Shown: positions 25,711-34,317, counted from the stretch's first letter. The stretch is DNA of 64,000 nucleotides from Cellulomonas sp. HZM (GCF_000708885.1 NZ_JEOE01000014.1:1-64000); one strand, 5' to 3'. Program-made: numbers and translations. The notes: generated by a model not told the origin, from the sequence alone.

Positions 25711-26637
25711 ATGACGGACCTGACGGCGATGCGCGTGCTGGTCGCGGTGGACGAGCAGGGCAGCATCTCGGCTGCGGCGCGGGCACTCGGGATGAGCCAG
25801 CAGGCGGTCAGCCAGCGCGTCCGGGCCACCGAGCGAGAGGTCGGCGCGCGGCTCGTCGACCGGTCCGCGCGCGGGTCCGAGCTGACGACGACCGGACGCG
25901 TCGTGGCGTCGTGGGCCGCCGAGGTCGTCGAGGCCGCGACCCGCTTCGACGTCGCGGTCGCCAGCCTGCGCGGCGAGGGTGCGGCGGCGCTGCGGGTCGC
26001 CGCGAGCCTGACCGTCGCGGAGCACCTGCTGCCCGCGTGGCTCGTGCGCCTGCGCGCGACCGGCGTTCCCGGGACGCAGGACGTCGAGCTCACCGCGGCG
26101 AACAGCGCTCGCGTGCTCGAGCTCGTGCGCGACGGCGCGTGCGACATCGGCTTCGTCGAGACCCCGCACGTCCCGGACGACGTCCGCTCGCGCGTCGTCG
26201 CACGCGACGAGCTCGTCGTGGTCGTCGCGCCCGACCACCCCTGGGCCTCGCGCGATGCGATCACCGGCGCCGAGCTGTCTGCCGCGCCCCTCGTCGCACG
26301 CGAGGCGGGTTCGGGCACGCGCGCCGCGTTCGAGGCGGCGCTCGCCGGAGCTCTCGGCGCCGACGCCGTCCGCACCCCCGCCGCGCAGCTCCCGACGACC
26401 GCCGCGGTCCGCGCCACGGTCGCCGCCGGCAGCGGCCCGGCGGTGCTGAGCCGGCTCGCCGTCCGCGAGGCGCTCGCCGCCGGCAGCCTCGTCGAGGTCT
26501 CGGTCACCGACGTCGCGCTGGACCGCCCGCTGACGCTCGTCTGGTCCCGGTCGCTCCCCCGCGTCCCGGACTCGGCCCGCGCGCTCGCCCGCATCGTCGA
26601 CGAGGCCCACGGCCCGTCCACCGGCGGGCGGCTCTGA
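25711..26637 (+). CDS. LysR-family transcriptional regulator
   Basis: A 308-residue LysR regulator. The N-terminal helix-turn-helix AARALGMSQQAVSQRVRATE (about residues 22-41) and the following linker helix are canonical. The effector-binding domain (about 88-300) has the usual two-lobed pattern, including DIGFVETP and APDHPWA. Divergent to the TDT transporter gene, with a dyad between them, so it likely controls that transporter. The ATG at 25711 is the only start before the helix-turn-helix. Confidence 0.9.
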   Translation: MTDLTAMRVLVAVDEQGSISAAARALGMSQQAVSQRVRATEREVGARLVDRSARGSELTTTGRVVASWAAEVVEAATRFDVAVASLRGEGAAALRVAASLTVAEHLLPAWLVRLRATGVPGTQDVELTAANSARVLELVRDGACDIGFVETPHVPDDVRSRVVARDELVVVVAPDHPWASRDAITGAELSAAPLVAREAGSGTRAAFEAALAGALGADAVRTPAAQLPTTAAVRATVAAGSGPAVLSRLAVREALAAGSLVEVSVTDVALDRPLTLVWSRSLPRVPDSARALARIVDEAHGPSTGGRL

Positions 26638-26645
26638 CCGGGCAC

Positions 26646-27251
26646 TCAGCGCAGGATCAGGTGCAGCCCGGCGTCGAACGCGTCGTCCGGCGTCGCGCCT
26701 GACGACACCGCCAGCGCGAGCAGCCGCGCCACGGCGGGGTACCGCTCGTGGAACGACGCCGCCGTCTCGTCGTCCATCCGCCCGACAGCGGCCGAGTCCT
26801 GCTCCTCGATGACGTGGCCGAACGTGTAGTGCAGCGAGGTGTAGACGCGCACGGCCGCGTCGAGGAGGTCGAGGCCCGCGACCTCGGCGGCCGCGAGACC
26901 GTCGTCGACGAGCCGCTCGAGGGTCGGAACCCGCAGGGGCGTGGCGCCCGTGACGAGCCGGGCGCCGTCCGGGTAGGCGAGCATCGCTGCGCGCAGCGCC
27001 CGGAGCCGGTCCGCCCACCACGGCGCCCACGGCTGCACCCCGTCGAACGGCGGGAGGCCGGGCACGCGCTCGGCGAGCACCGACTCCGCGACTGCGTCCA
27101 GCAGCTCTCGCTTGCCCGCGAAGCGCCAGTACACGGCGGGCGCCTGCACGCCGAGGCGCGTCGTGAGCGCGCGCACCGTGACGGCATCGAGCCCTCCCTC
27201 GCGCAGGAGGTCGAGGGCCGCGTCGAGGATCTGCTCGGTGTCGATCGCCAT
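26646..27251 (-). CDS. TetR-family repressor with a tetracycline-repressor-like C-terminal domain
   Basis: A 201-residue regulator. The helix-turn-helix region (VTVRALTTRLGVQAPAVYWR, about residues 24-43, followed by FAGKRELLDAV) matches TetR itself more than AcrR, and the all-helical C-terminal part includes SLHYTFGHVIEE, as in the TetR_C family. It faces a SnoaL-like gene across a 73-bp gap with two identical operator-like repeats, so it very likely represses both itself and that gene. The ligand is unknown. The LysR gene ends 8 bases from its stop (convergent). Confidence 0.9.
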   Translation of the reverse strand: MAIDTEQILDAALDLLREGGLDAVTVRALTTRLGVQAPAVYWRFAGKRELLDAVAESVLAERVPGLPPFDGVQPWAPWWADRLRALRAAMLAYPDGARLVTGATPLRVPTLERLVDDGLAAAEVAGLDLLDAAVRVYTSLHYTFGHVIEEQDSAAVGRMDDETAASFHERYPAVARLLALAVSSGATPDDAFDAGLHLILR

Positions 27252-27264
27252 GTCGGGGTTGACT

Positions 27265-27316
27265 CTATAACACCGCTATACCTATCGTCGGCATCGTTGC
27301 TATAACACCGCTATAG
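27265..27316. promoter_or_regulatory. Paired TetR-type operators
   Basis: CTATAACACCGCTATA occurs twice, at 27265-27280 and 27300-27315, 35 bp apart. The second extends to a perfect CTATA-N7-TATAG dyad (27300-27316). One copy is next to each divergent start and the second abuts the SnoaL-like ribosome binding site, an arrangement like the tetO1/tetO2 pair. Confidence 0.8.
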
Positions 27317-27324
27317 GAGGAACG

Positions 27325-27744
27325 ATGACGACGCTCGTGGACGCCATGCAGGACTACCTCGACGCCGGGGTAACGATGGACCTCGCGCGGCTCGACGCGG
27401 TGTACGACGACGAGTTCGAGAACCTGCGGATCGACCAGGCCGGTCAGGTCGTGCGGATCACCAAGCCCCAGCTCATGGCGCGGTTCGGCCAGCTCGCGGC
27501 GCAGGGCCTCACGATGGAGCCGGCGGACGACGCGTCGTTCCCGACGACGACGGTCGTGGGCGACACCGGCATCGTCGTCATGCGCCGCGTGAAGGACGGG
27601 CGTCCGGTGCTCTACGCGTTCGTCTGGCGCATGCGTGACGACCGCCCGACGACGATGCTGCGCGAGCTCACGTTCGAGGAGGACCTCACGGCCCTCGTCC
27701 GGATGATCGAGGAGGCGACCCGCGCCGCGGGCGCGACCGCCTGA
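27325..27744 (+). CDS. SnoaL-like/NTF2-fold polyketide cyclase family protein
   Basis: A 139-residue small protein consistent with the SnoaL-like NTF2 fold: N-terminal helix (VDAMQDYLDAGVTMD), a stretch with the YDDEFENLRI strand-turn, and later beta strands ending in VWRMRDDRPTTMLRELTFEE. No catalytic residues can be assigned. The ATG follows an ideal AGGAGG at 27315-27320. It is under the divergent TetR regulator's paired operators, suggesting induction by a small molecule. Confidence 0.7.
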   Translation: MTTLVDAMQDYLDAGVTMDLARLDAVYDDEFENLRIDQAGQVVRITKPQLMARFGQLAAQGLTMEPADDASFPTTTVVGDTGIVVMRRVKDGRPVLYAFVWRMRDDRPTTMLRELTFEEDLTALVRMIEEATRAAGATA

Positions 27745-27825
27745 CGGACCCGCGAGGACGCGCGCCGGCGCTCGCCACGACGTACGCTCGGCGGGCCGCC
27801 CCCCTCCACCCCGGGAGTACCTCCG

Positions 27826-28596
27826 GTGCCGATCGACGTGACCGAGACCGACGACGACCTGCCCATGGCACGGCCGCCCGCGGGGTACACGCTGCTCGAC
27901 GAGTGGACGCTCGGCTCGGCCGACGAGCTCGCGTCGCTCCGGTCGGACCTCGGCCGTCGGCTGGAGGCCGAGGGCGCGTCGCCCACGGAGTCGCTCGACG
28001 ACACCCCCAGCAAGATCGTGCTCATCGCGTCCGAGCTCGCGACGAACGCGCTGCACCACGGCCTGCCCCCGACGCTCGTGCGGCTGCACCGGCGGGCCGG
28101 GTCGTACCTGCTCGAGGTGGCCGACCACGACGTGGCGGTCACGCCGGTGTTCGCCGGCCGCCGGGTGCTGGGAGCCGGCGGGCTCGGGCTGCACCTCGCG
28201 CGCGAACTGTCGCTCGACGTGGGCTGGTTCGCCGACGCCAGCTCGAAGACGGTGTGGGCGGTCTTCGACGAGGCACCCGACGCAGCGATGCGCCAGGCCG
28301 GGTCGGTGAGCGTGCGCGACGACGGCGTCGTCGTGCTCGTCGGCGAGATCGACGCCGCGCTGAGCGAGCGCCTCGAGGACGTCGCGCACGGCGCCGAGGA
28401 CGGACACCTGCGGCCCGCGCTGACGATCGACGCGTCGGACGTGACGTTCGTCGACTCGACGGTCGTGCGCTTCATCGCGCTCACGTACCGGTCGTCGGGC
28501 GAACGCGTGCGGATCGTGGGCGCGCCCGAGCGCCTGCGCTTCCTCGTCGAGGTCATGGGCGTGCGCGACCTCGTCGACCTCGTCGACCAGCCCTGA
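27826..28596 (+). CDS. Fused anti-sigma-factor-type ATPase and STAS antagonist protein
   Basis: A 256-residue fusion, GTG start. Residues about 30-150 form an RsbW-like HATPase_c_2 domain: N-box SELATNALHHG (about 67-77), a DHDVAV G1-like box and GGLGLHLARELSLDVGW G2 box. Residues about 165-256 form a STAS domain with VTFVDSTVVRFIAL; the Ser after Asp is in the place phosphorylated in SpoIIAA/RsbV-type antagonists. In partner switching the kinase and antagonist are normally separate proteins, so the fusion is notable. Possible partner: the phytochrome-SpoIIE phosphatase at 31925. Confidence 0.82.
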   Translation: MPIDVTETDDDLPMARPPAGYTLLDEWTLGSADELASLRSDLGRRLEAEGASPTESLDDTPSKIVLIASELATNALHHGLPPTLVRLHRRAGSYLLEVADHDVAVTPVFAGRRVLGAGGLGLHLARELSLDVGWFADASSKTVWAVFDEAPDAAMRQAGSVSVRDDGVVVLVGEIDAALSERLEDVAHGAEDGHLRPALTIDASDVTFVDSTVVRFIALTYRSSGERVRIVGAPERLRFLVEVMGVRDLVDLVDQP

Positions 28597-28622
28597 GCCG
28601 TTCCGAGCGCAGGAGAGCCCGC

Positions 28623-29177
28623 ATGCTGACCTACTCCGCGATCACCTCGCTCGACGGGTACGTGAACGACGCGTCCGGCGGGTTCGGCTGGGCCGCACCC
28701 GACGACGAGGTGCACCGGTTCGTCAACGACCTCGAGCGCACCGCCACCACCTACCTCTACGGCCGGCGCATGTACGAGGTCATGGCGGTGTGGCAGACGA
28801 TCGGCGACGACGACCCGACGACCGCCGACTACGCACGCATCTGGCGCGACGCGGACAAGGTCGTCTTCTCCTCGACGCTCGCCGCGACGACGACCCCGCG
28901 CACGCGGCTCGAGCGCCGCTTCGACCCGGACGCGGTGCGGGCCATCCCCGGCCACGTCACCGTCGGCGGCCCCACGATCGCGGCGCACGCCCTGCGGGCG
29001 GGGATCGTCGACGAGATCCGGCTGTTCCTGCACCCGGTGGTCGTCGGCGGCGGCACCCGCGCTCTGGCCGACGACCTGCACGCCAGACTCACGCTCGTCG
29101 ACGAGCGCCGGTTCGGCAGCGGGGTGGTGCACGTGCGCTACCGCGTGGACCGCGACGATCGCGACGGCGAGAGCTAG
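28623..29177 (+). CDS. Dihydrofolate reductase-like (RibD C-terminal) family protein
   Basis: A 184-residue member of the DHFR/RibD-C fold reductases (YwjB-like). It shows an N-terminal SLDGYVND motif, YGRRMYEVM, a KVVFSSTL strand and VGGPTIAAHALRAGIVDEIRLFLHPVVVGGG (two overlapping family segments). Such proteins bind NADPH, but their substrates are mostly unknown. The ATG at 28623 follows AGGAGA. Its last four bases overlap the stop of the convergent LLM gene. Confidence 0.88.
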   Translation: MLTYSAITSLDGYVNDASGGFGWAAPDDEVHRFVNDLERTATTYLYGRRMYEVMAVWQTIGDDDPTTADYARIWRDADKVVFSSTLAATTTPRTRLERRFDPDAVRAIPGHVTVGGPTIAAHALRAGIVDEIRLFLHPVVVGGGTRALADDLHARLTLVDERRFGSGVVHVRYRVDRDDRDGES

Positions 29178-30070
29178 GCCGCCCGGATCGACGGCAGCCG
29201 CGACGCGAGCTCCTCCAGCACGCGCTCGGAACCCGCGTACACGCCCTCGGCGCGCGGCCAGTGCACGACGACGTCGTCGAACCCGAGCGCCGCCGCCCGC
29301 TCGATGCCCTCGAGCACGAGGTCGGTCGAGGTGAGCGAGTAGATCGGCGCGCCGTCGAGAGACAGGTAGCGCCGCAGCGGCACGTCCCGCCCCACGGACG
29401 CCTCGATCGCGCTGACCTGCGACGACACCTCCGCGAGCCCGCTCCACCACGCCTCCTGCGCCGCGGCGGGGTCGTCCTGCTCGTCGGGTCCGAAGCTCGG
29501 TCCGTAGGTCACCCACCCGTCGCCGAGCCGCGCCGCGAGCGTCATGGTCCGCGGGCCGGCGGCGGCGACGACGAACGGCGGTCGCCGCTCGGGCACCGGG
29601 ATCATCCGCGCCTCGTCGGCCGTGTAGAACTCGCCCGCATGGCTCGTCACGGGCTGCGTGAGCAGCTGGTCGAGCACGCCGACGAACTCCTCGAACCGGC
29701 GCGTGCGCTCGCCGCGCGTCGGCGCGGGCCCGAGCACGCGCGCGTCGAACCCCTCACCCCCGGCTCCGAGCCCGAGCAGGAACCGGCCGCCCGACACGTC
29801 GTCGAGCCCGAGCACGTCCTTGGCGAACGGGACCGGGTGGCGAAAGTTGGGGGACGCGACGAACGTGCCCAGATCGATGCGCTCGGTGACGGCCGCCGCG
29901 GCCGCGAGCAGCGGCACGGTCGCGAACCACGGCTCGTCGGCGAGCGAGCGCCACGCCAGGTGGTCGTAGCTCCAGGCGTGGTCGAAGCCCCACTCCTCGA
30001 CCTGGCGCCACCGGTCACGCGCGACCGACCAGCGCTCCTGCGGGAGCAGCACCACCCCGACCCTCACCAT
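29174..30070 (-). CDS. LLM-class (luciferase-like) F420-dependent oxidoreductase
   Basis: A 298-residue TIM-barrel protein of the bacterial luciferase-like superfamily. Segments such as GVVLLPQERW, WSYDHLAWR, VASPNFRHPVPFAKDVLGLDDVSGGRFLLGLGAG (two motifs) and AAAGPRTMTLAARLGDGWV are typical of F420-dependent actinobacterial members. The substrate is unknown. The start at 30070 is the only ATG before the first beta strand; an upstream frame in the CDF gene is rejected. Confidence 0.85.
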   Translation of the reverse strand: MVRVGVVLLPQERWSVARDRWRQVEEWGFDHAWSYDHLAWRSLADEPWFATVPLLAAAAAVTERIDLGTFVASPNFRHPVPFAKDVLGLDDVSGGRFLLGLGAGGEGFDARVLGPAPTRGERTRRFEEFVGVLDQLLTQPVTSHAGEFYTADEARMIPVPERRPPFVVAAAGPRTMTLAARLGDGWVTYGPSFGPDEQDDPAAAQEAWWSGLAEVSSQVSAIEASVGRDVPLRRYLSLDGAPIYSLTSTDLVLEGIERAAALGFDDVVVHWPRAEGVYAGSERVLEELASRLPSIRAA

Positions 30071-30104
30071 GCGACCGACCCTAGCGAGCGGGTCCGACAC
30101 CCGC

Positions 30105-31037
30105 TCACGCGTGCGTGCGCTGCTCCTCGCCGGCCGACGGCGGCTCGAGCTGGAACGTGCAGTGGTCCACGTCGAAGTGCCCCGCGAGGCAGCCGCGCAG
30201 GTCGTCGAGCACGCGGCCGGCCTCGCCACGCTCGAGGACCTCGTCGGGCACCTCGACGTGCGCGGAGAGCACCGGCACACCCGACGTGATGGTCCACGCG
30301 TGCAGGTCGTGCACGCCGACGACGCCGCGGACCCCGCAGATGTGCGCGCGCACCGCGCCCAGGTCGACCCCGGCGGGCGTGGCCTCGAGCAGCACGAGCG
30401 CGACCTGCCGCAGCAGCCCGACCGCGCGCGGCAGGATCATCACGCCGATCGCGACGGACGCGATGCCGTCGGCTCGCTCGAACCCCGTGGCGAGCAGCAC
30501 GAGCGCCGCGACGATGACCGCCGCGGACCCCAGCAGGTCGCCGAGCACCTCGAGGTACGCGCCGCGCAGGTTCAGCGAGTCGCGCTGCCCGGGGACCAGC
30601 AGCACGAGGCCCACGGCGTTGGCGGCGAGGCCCACCGCGGCGACGACGAGCATGAGACCGCCCTCGACGGGCTCGGGGGCCACGATGCGCCGCACGCCCC
30701 CGACGAGCACGAGCACGCCGACGACCGCGATGAGCAGCCCGTTGACCAGCGCCGCCAGCATCTCGGCGCGCTGCCACCCGAACGTGCGCGTCTCGGTCGC
30801 GGGCCGCGCGGCCAGCACGGTCGCTCCGAGCGCGAGCGCGACGCCCGCGGCGTCGGTGAGCATGTGTCCCGCGTCGGCGACGAGCGCGAACGAGCCCGAG
30901 ACCACGCCGCCAACGACCTCGACCGCCATCACGACGAGCGTGAGCGCGAGCACGGCCACGAGTCGCCCGCGGTGCGCGTGCGCGGCGGTCACGTGGTCGT
31001 GCGCGTGGGAGTGGCCGCTGCCGTGCGCGTGGCCCAT
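30105..31037 (-). CDS. Cation diffusion facilitator (zinc or cobalt exporter)
   Basis: A 310-residue CDF transporter. A His-rich N-terminus (MGHAHGSGHSHAHDH) precedes six transmembrane helices. The metal site is in VADAGHMLTDAAGVAL on helix II (about residues 48-63) and the matching GDLLGSAAV on helix V. A C-terminal cytoplasmic domain follows, with VHDLHAWTITSG. It exports Zn2+ or similar ions by proton antiport. The ATG at 31037 overlaps the metalloprotease stop by one base (TGATG); a GTG 9 bases earlier is less likely. Confidence 0.92.
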   Translation of the reverse strand: MGHAHGSGHSHAHDHVTAAHAHRGRLVAVLALTLVVMAVEVVGGVVSGSFALVADAGHMLTDAAGVALALGATVLAARPATETRTFGWQRAEMLAALVNGLLIAVVGVLVLVGGVRRIVAPEPVEGGLMLVVAAVGLAANAVGLVLLVPGQRDSLNLRGAYLEVLGDLLGSAAVIVAALVLLATGFERADGIASVAIGVMILPRAVGLLRQVALVLLEATPAGVDLGAVRAHICGVRGVVGVHDLHAWTITSGVPVLSAHVEVPDEVLERGEAGRVLDDLRGCLAGHFDVDHCTFQLEPPSAGEEQRTHA

Positions 31038-31390
31038 CAGTCCCACCCCAGCTCGTGCAGGCGGTCGTCGTCGATGCCGAAGTGGTGCGCGATCTCGTGG
31101 ACCACGGTGATCGCGACCTCCTCGACGACGTCGTCGCGCGTCTCGCAGATCTCGAGCGTCGGCAGCCGGTAGATCGTGATCCGGTCGGGCAGCGAGCCCG
31201 CGGCGTAGAAGGAGGTGCGCTCGGTGAGCGGGATGCCCTCGTACAGCCCGAGCAGCGTCGGGTCGTCGGCGGGCGCGTGGTCCTCGACGAGCACGACGAC
31301 GTTGTCCATGAGCGCGGTCAGCTCGGGCGGGACCTCGTCCAGCGCGTCACGGACCGCGTCCTCGAACTCGGCGCGCGGCATCTCGAACAC
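31037..31390 (-). CDS. Zincin-like metallopeptidase family protein
   Basis: A 117-residue protein of the zincin_1 (DUF1025) family. The zinc site HEIAHHFGID (HExxHxxGxxD) is near the C-terminus. The N-terminal MPRAEFEDAVRDALDEVPPEL stretch is also typical. The GTG at 31390 is chosen because it gives the family's usual length; a longer frame would start in low-complexity sequence. Physiological substrate unknown. Coupled by a one-base overlap with the CDF gene downstream. Confidence 0.88.
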   Translation of the reverse strand: MFEMPRAEFEDAVRDALDEVPPELTALMDNVVVLVEDHAPADDPTLLGLYEGIPLTERTSFYAAGSLPDRITIYRLPTLEICETRDDVVEEVAITVVHEIAHHFGIDDDRLHELGWD

Positions 31391-31524
31391 GGCACCATCC
31401 TGCCTGGTCGGCCGGGTGCGAACGAGGGTGGCGCAGGCCACGTCGACCTCGCTTTGGAGATCGGGCGCGCGACCCCGTATGCTCTACCACGGTCATCCGG
31501 CGCCTCGACGTCAGGGGCGGACTC

Positions 31525-31597
31525 GCCCTCATCGTCTAGCGGCCTAGGACCCCGCCCTTTCACGGCGGTAGCACGGGTTCGAATCCCGTTGGGGGTA
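31525..31597 (+). tRNA. tRNA-Glu (anticodon TTC)
   Basis: Cloverleaf: acceptor GCCCTCA pairs with TGGGGGT with two G-U pairs, anticodon loop CTTTCAC reads UUC, T-arm ACGGG-TTCGAAT-CCCGT. CCA is not encoded (73 nt). Confidence 0.96.
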
Positions 31598-31641
31598 CGA
31601 GCAGTTCAGCAGTACAGCAAGAAGGTCTTGATTCACACCAA

Positions 31642-31715
31642 GGCCCCGTAGCGCAGTTGGTTAGCGCGCCGCCCTGTCACGGCGGAGGTCGCGGGTTCAA
31701 GTCCCGTCGGGGTCG
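31642..31715 (+). tRNA. tRNA-Asp (anticodon GTC)
   Basis: Acceptor GGCCCCG pairs with CGGGGTC, anticodon loop CTGTCAC reads GUC, discriminator G73. CCA not encoded (74 nt). Confidence 0.96.
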
Positions 31716-31776
31716 CTCGAAGCGCCGGTCCTCGGACCGGCGTTCTCGTTCCGGGGGTCCGGCACAGGTCCCCCAC

Positions 31777-31849
31777 GGCTCTGTAGCTCAGTTGGTAGAG
31801 CGTTCGACTGAAAATCGAAAGGTCACCGGATCGACGCCGGTCGGAGCCA
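31777..31849 (+). tRNA. tRNA-Phe (anticodon GAA)
   Basis: Acceptor GGCTCTG pairs with CGGAGCC, anticodon loop CTGAAAA reads GAA. The T-arm is ACCGG-ATCGACG-CCGGT, so position 54 reads A instead of the near-universal T. CCA is not encoded. Confidence 0.93.
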
Positions 31850-31856
31850 CCGCGGG

Positions 31857-31886
31857 AGGCCCGTACGCGAGCAGCGTGCGGGCCTT
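31857..31886 (+). terminator. Terminator after the tRNA cluster
   Basis: AGGCCCGTACGC (31857-31868) pairs perfectly with GCGTGCGGGCCT (31874-31885) apart from one G-U pair, then TT; 5-nt loop. It ends the Glu-Asp-Phe tRNA transcript. Confidence 0.8.
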
Positions 31887-31924
31887 CGTCGTGCTCGGGC
31901 GTCACCACCCTGGGTTACGGTTCG

Positions 31925-34252
31925 GTGGCGCGGCGACGACGGCGCGCATCGCTGTCCAGACGTACCGCGGTCCACCAGAGAGGCACGACGACGAGCGACG
32001 ACCTGCTGGCCCCGGGCGTTCCGGTCGACCTCGACAACTGCGCTCGCGAGCCCATCCACATCCCCGGCAGCATCCAGCGCTGGGGTGTGTTCCTCGCGGT
32101 CACCGAGCCGGACCTCGTGGTGCGGCACGTCTCCGCCAACGTCGCGGACCTGCTCGGCGTGGGCGTCGACGACGTGCTGGGCTCGTCGCTCGACGACGTG
32201 CTGGGGCGCGAGGCCACCGACCCGCTGCGCGCGCACCTGCAGACCTGGGGCGACCTGCGCGCACGCAACCCGCTGGTGGTCACGGCCGGCACGGTCGACG
32301 GCCCGCTCGAGGTCGACGCGGTGCTGCACCGCGTCGCCGTCGGGCAGGGCACGCTGCTCGTCGTCGAGCTCGAGGCCTCCCGCGGCCCACGCCCGTTCTC
32401 CTTCCCCAACACCTACCAGGCGGTGCGCGGTGCCGTGGAGCGCCTCAACCGCGCGCTCACGCTCCCGGAGCTGTACGACGTCGCGGCGAACGAGGTCCGC
32501 GCGCTCACCGGCTTCGACCGCGTGATGGTCTACCGGTTCGACGAGCAGTACAACGGCGAGGTCGTCGGCGAGGCGAAGCGCGACGACCTCAACTCGTTCT
32601 TCGGCCTGCACTACCCCGCGAGCGACATCCCGCCGCAGGCCCGCGCGCTGTACGAGAAGAGCTGGATCCGGCTCATCGCGGACGTCGCGTACCAGCCCGC
32701 GCCGCTCGTCCCCGGCCTCGACGAGAGCACCGGGCTCCCGCTCGACCTGACGTACTCGACCCTGCGCAGCGTCTCGCCGATCCACTGCGAGTACCTCGGC
32801 AACATGGGCGTCGCGGCGTCGATGTCGATCTCGCTGCTGCGCGAGGGCCGGCTGTGGGGCCTCGTCGCGTGCCACCACTACTCGGGACCGCACTGCCCGC
32901 CGTACGCCGTGCGCGCGGCGGCGGAGTTCCTGGGCTCGACGCTGTCCCTGCGGTTCGTCGCCCGCTCGCAGGAGGCCGACCTCGAGGCGGAGCTCGCGGC
33001 CGCGGGCACCCTCGAGCGGCTGCTGGTCGCGGCCCGTGACGGGGACCTCGCGCTCGCCGACGCCCTGGTGGGGCGCACGGGCTCGGCGCGGCCCTCGGTC
33101 CTCGACCTCGTGCCGGCGCAGGGTGCGGTCGTGCGCGTGGAACGTCGCGTGGCCTCGACGGGTGACGTCCCGGAGGACGTGGCACCGCTGCTCGCGTGGG
33201 TCGACGCCCAGGACCAGGAGCTCGTGGTCCGGACGTCGCTCGTCGCCCAGGAGCCCGAGCTGGCTGCGGCGCTCCCGGGGGCCGCCGGCCTGCTCGCGGT
33301 GCGCCTGCCCGACGGGCAGTGCGTGGTCTGGCTGCGGCACGAGGCCGTGCGCAGCGTCGACTGGGGCGGGGACCCGCACAACAAGGCGATCGCCCGCCTC
33401 GAGGGCGATGCCGTGCGGCTCAGCCCGCGCAAGTCGTTCGACCGGTGGAGCGAGCTGGTGCGGGACACGAGCGAGCCGTGGACCGAGCAGCAGCTGCGCT
33501 CGGCCTCCGAGCTTCGTCCGCGCCTGCTCGAGGTCCTGCTGCTGCGCAACCGCTGGCAGCTCGCGACTGCGCTCGCGGTGCAGCGCAGCCTCCTGCCGGC
33601 AGAGATCCCCGCCGTGCCCGGATGGACGATCGAGGCACGCTACGAGCCCTCCGCGGGCGGCCAGGTGGGCGGCGACTGGTACGACGCGCTCACGCTGCCC
33701 GACGGCAGGGTCGCCGTCGTCGTCGGCGACGTCGCGGGCCACGGCCTGGCCGCGGCCGCGTCGATGGGACAGCTGCGCAACACGCTGCGCGGCTACCTGC
33801 TGCGGGGCGACGACGCCGCGACGACCGTCGCGTGGCTCGACCGCGTCGTCCGGCACACGATGCCGACGGAGATGGCGACGGTCGTCGTCGCGGTGCTCCA
33901 CCCCGCCACGGGCGAGGTGGACATCGCCGTCGCGGGCCACCCGCGCCCCCTGCTGCTGGCGCCGGGGCGCCGGCCCGCACTGGTCGACGGCGTCGTCGAG
34001 CGACCGCTCGGCGTCGGGTCCGGCTCACCGCGGTCGGCGCCGGCGACGATCGAGCCCGGCGGTGCGCTGGTGCTGTACAGCGACGGCCTGGTCGACTCGC
34101 GCCAGACCGGGCTGCGCGCGGGCCTCGCGCGGCTCGAGGAGCTCTTCGCGGGTCCGCTGGGCTCCGACGTCGACGCCGTCATGGCGGCGTGCCGCGACGA
34201 CGCCGCGACCGACGACCTGACCCTCCTCGTGCTGCGGCGCGACCCCGTCTGA
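31925..34252 (+). CDS. Bacteriophytochrome (PAS-GAF-PHY) fused to a SpoIIE-type PP2C phosphatase
   Basis: A 775-residue red/far-red photoreceptor phosphatase. The biliverdin-binding Cys is C39 in NCAREPIHIPGSIQ at the start of the PAS domain. The GAF domain (about 140-320) has HYPASDIPPQAR and, later, SPIHCEYLGNMGVAASM, with the conserved chromophore-contacting His and Asp. The PHY domain (about 330-525) has the tongue motif PRKSFDRW. A linker helix leads to the SpoIIE/PP2C domain (about 550-775; metal-binding Asp in GGDWYDA, DVAGHG and YSDGLVDSR). It would dephosphorylate Ser/Thr-phosphoproteins such as STAS antagonists in response to light. GTG start at 31925. No heme oxygenase gene is nearby. 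Confidence 0.93.
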   Translation: MARRRRRASLSRRTAVHQRGTTTSDDLLAPGVPVDLDNCAREPIHIPGSIQRWGVFLAVTEPDLVVRHVSANVADLLGVGVDDVLGSSLDDVLGREATDPLRAHLQTWGDLRARNPLVVTAGTVDGPLEVDAVLHRVAVGQGTLLVVELEASRGPRPFSFPNTYQAVRGAVERLNRALTLPELYDVAANEVRALTGFDRVMVYRFDEQYNGEVVGEAKRDDLNSFFGLHYPASDIPPQARALYEKSWIRLIADVAYQPAPLVPGLDESTGLPLDLTYSTLRSVSPIHCEYLGNMGVAASMSISLLREGRLWGLVACHHYSGPHCPPYAVRAAAEFLGSTLSLRFVARSQEADLEAELAAAGTLERLLVAARDGDLALADALVGRTGSARPSVLDLVPAQGAVVRVERRVASTGDVPEDVAPLLAWVDAQDQELVVRTSLVAQEPELAAALPGAAGLLAVRLPDGQCVVWLRHEAVRSVDWGGDPHNKAIARLEGDAVRLSPRKSFDRWSELVRDTSEPWTEQQLRSASELRPRLLEVLLLRNRWQLATALAVQRSLLPAEIPAVPGWTIEARYEPSAGGQVGGDWYDALTLPDGRVAVVVGDVAGHGLAAAASMGQLRNTLRGYLLRGDDAATTVAWLDRVVRHTMPTEMATVVVAVLHPATGEVDIAVAGHPRPLLLAPGRRPALVDGVVERPLGVGSGSPRSAPATIEPGGALVLYSDGLVDSRQTGLRAGLARLEELFAGPLGSDVDAVMAACRDDAATDDLTLLVLRRDPV

Positions 34253-34317
34253 CATCATCCGGTGAGACGGCCCGCAGACCCCACCGCGGGCCTGATCGCA
34301 CCGACAGGAGACGGTTC

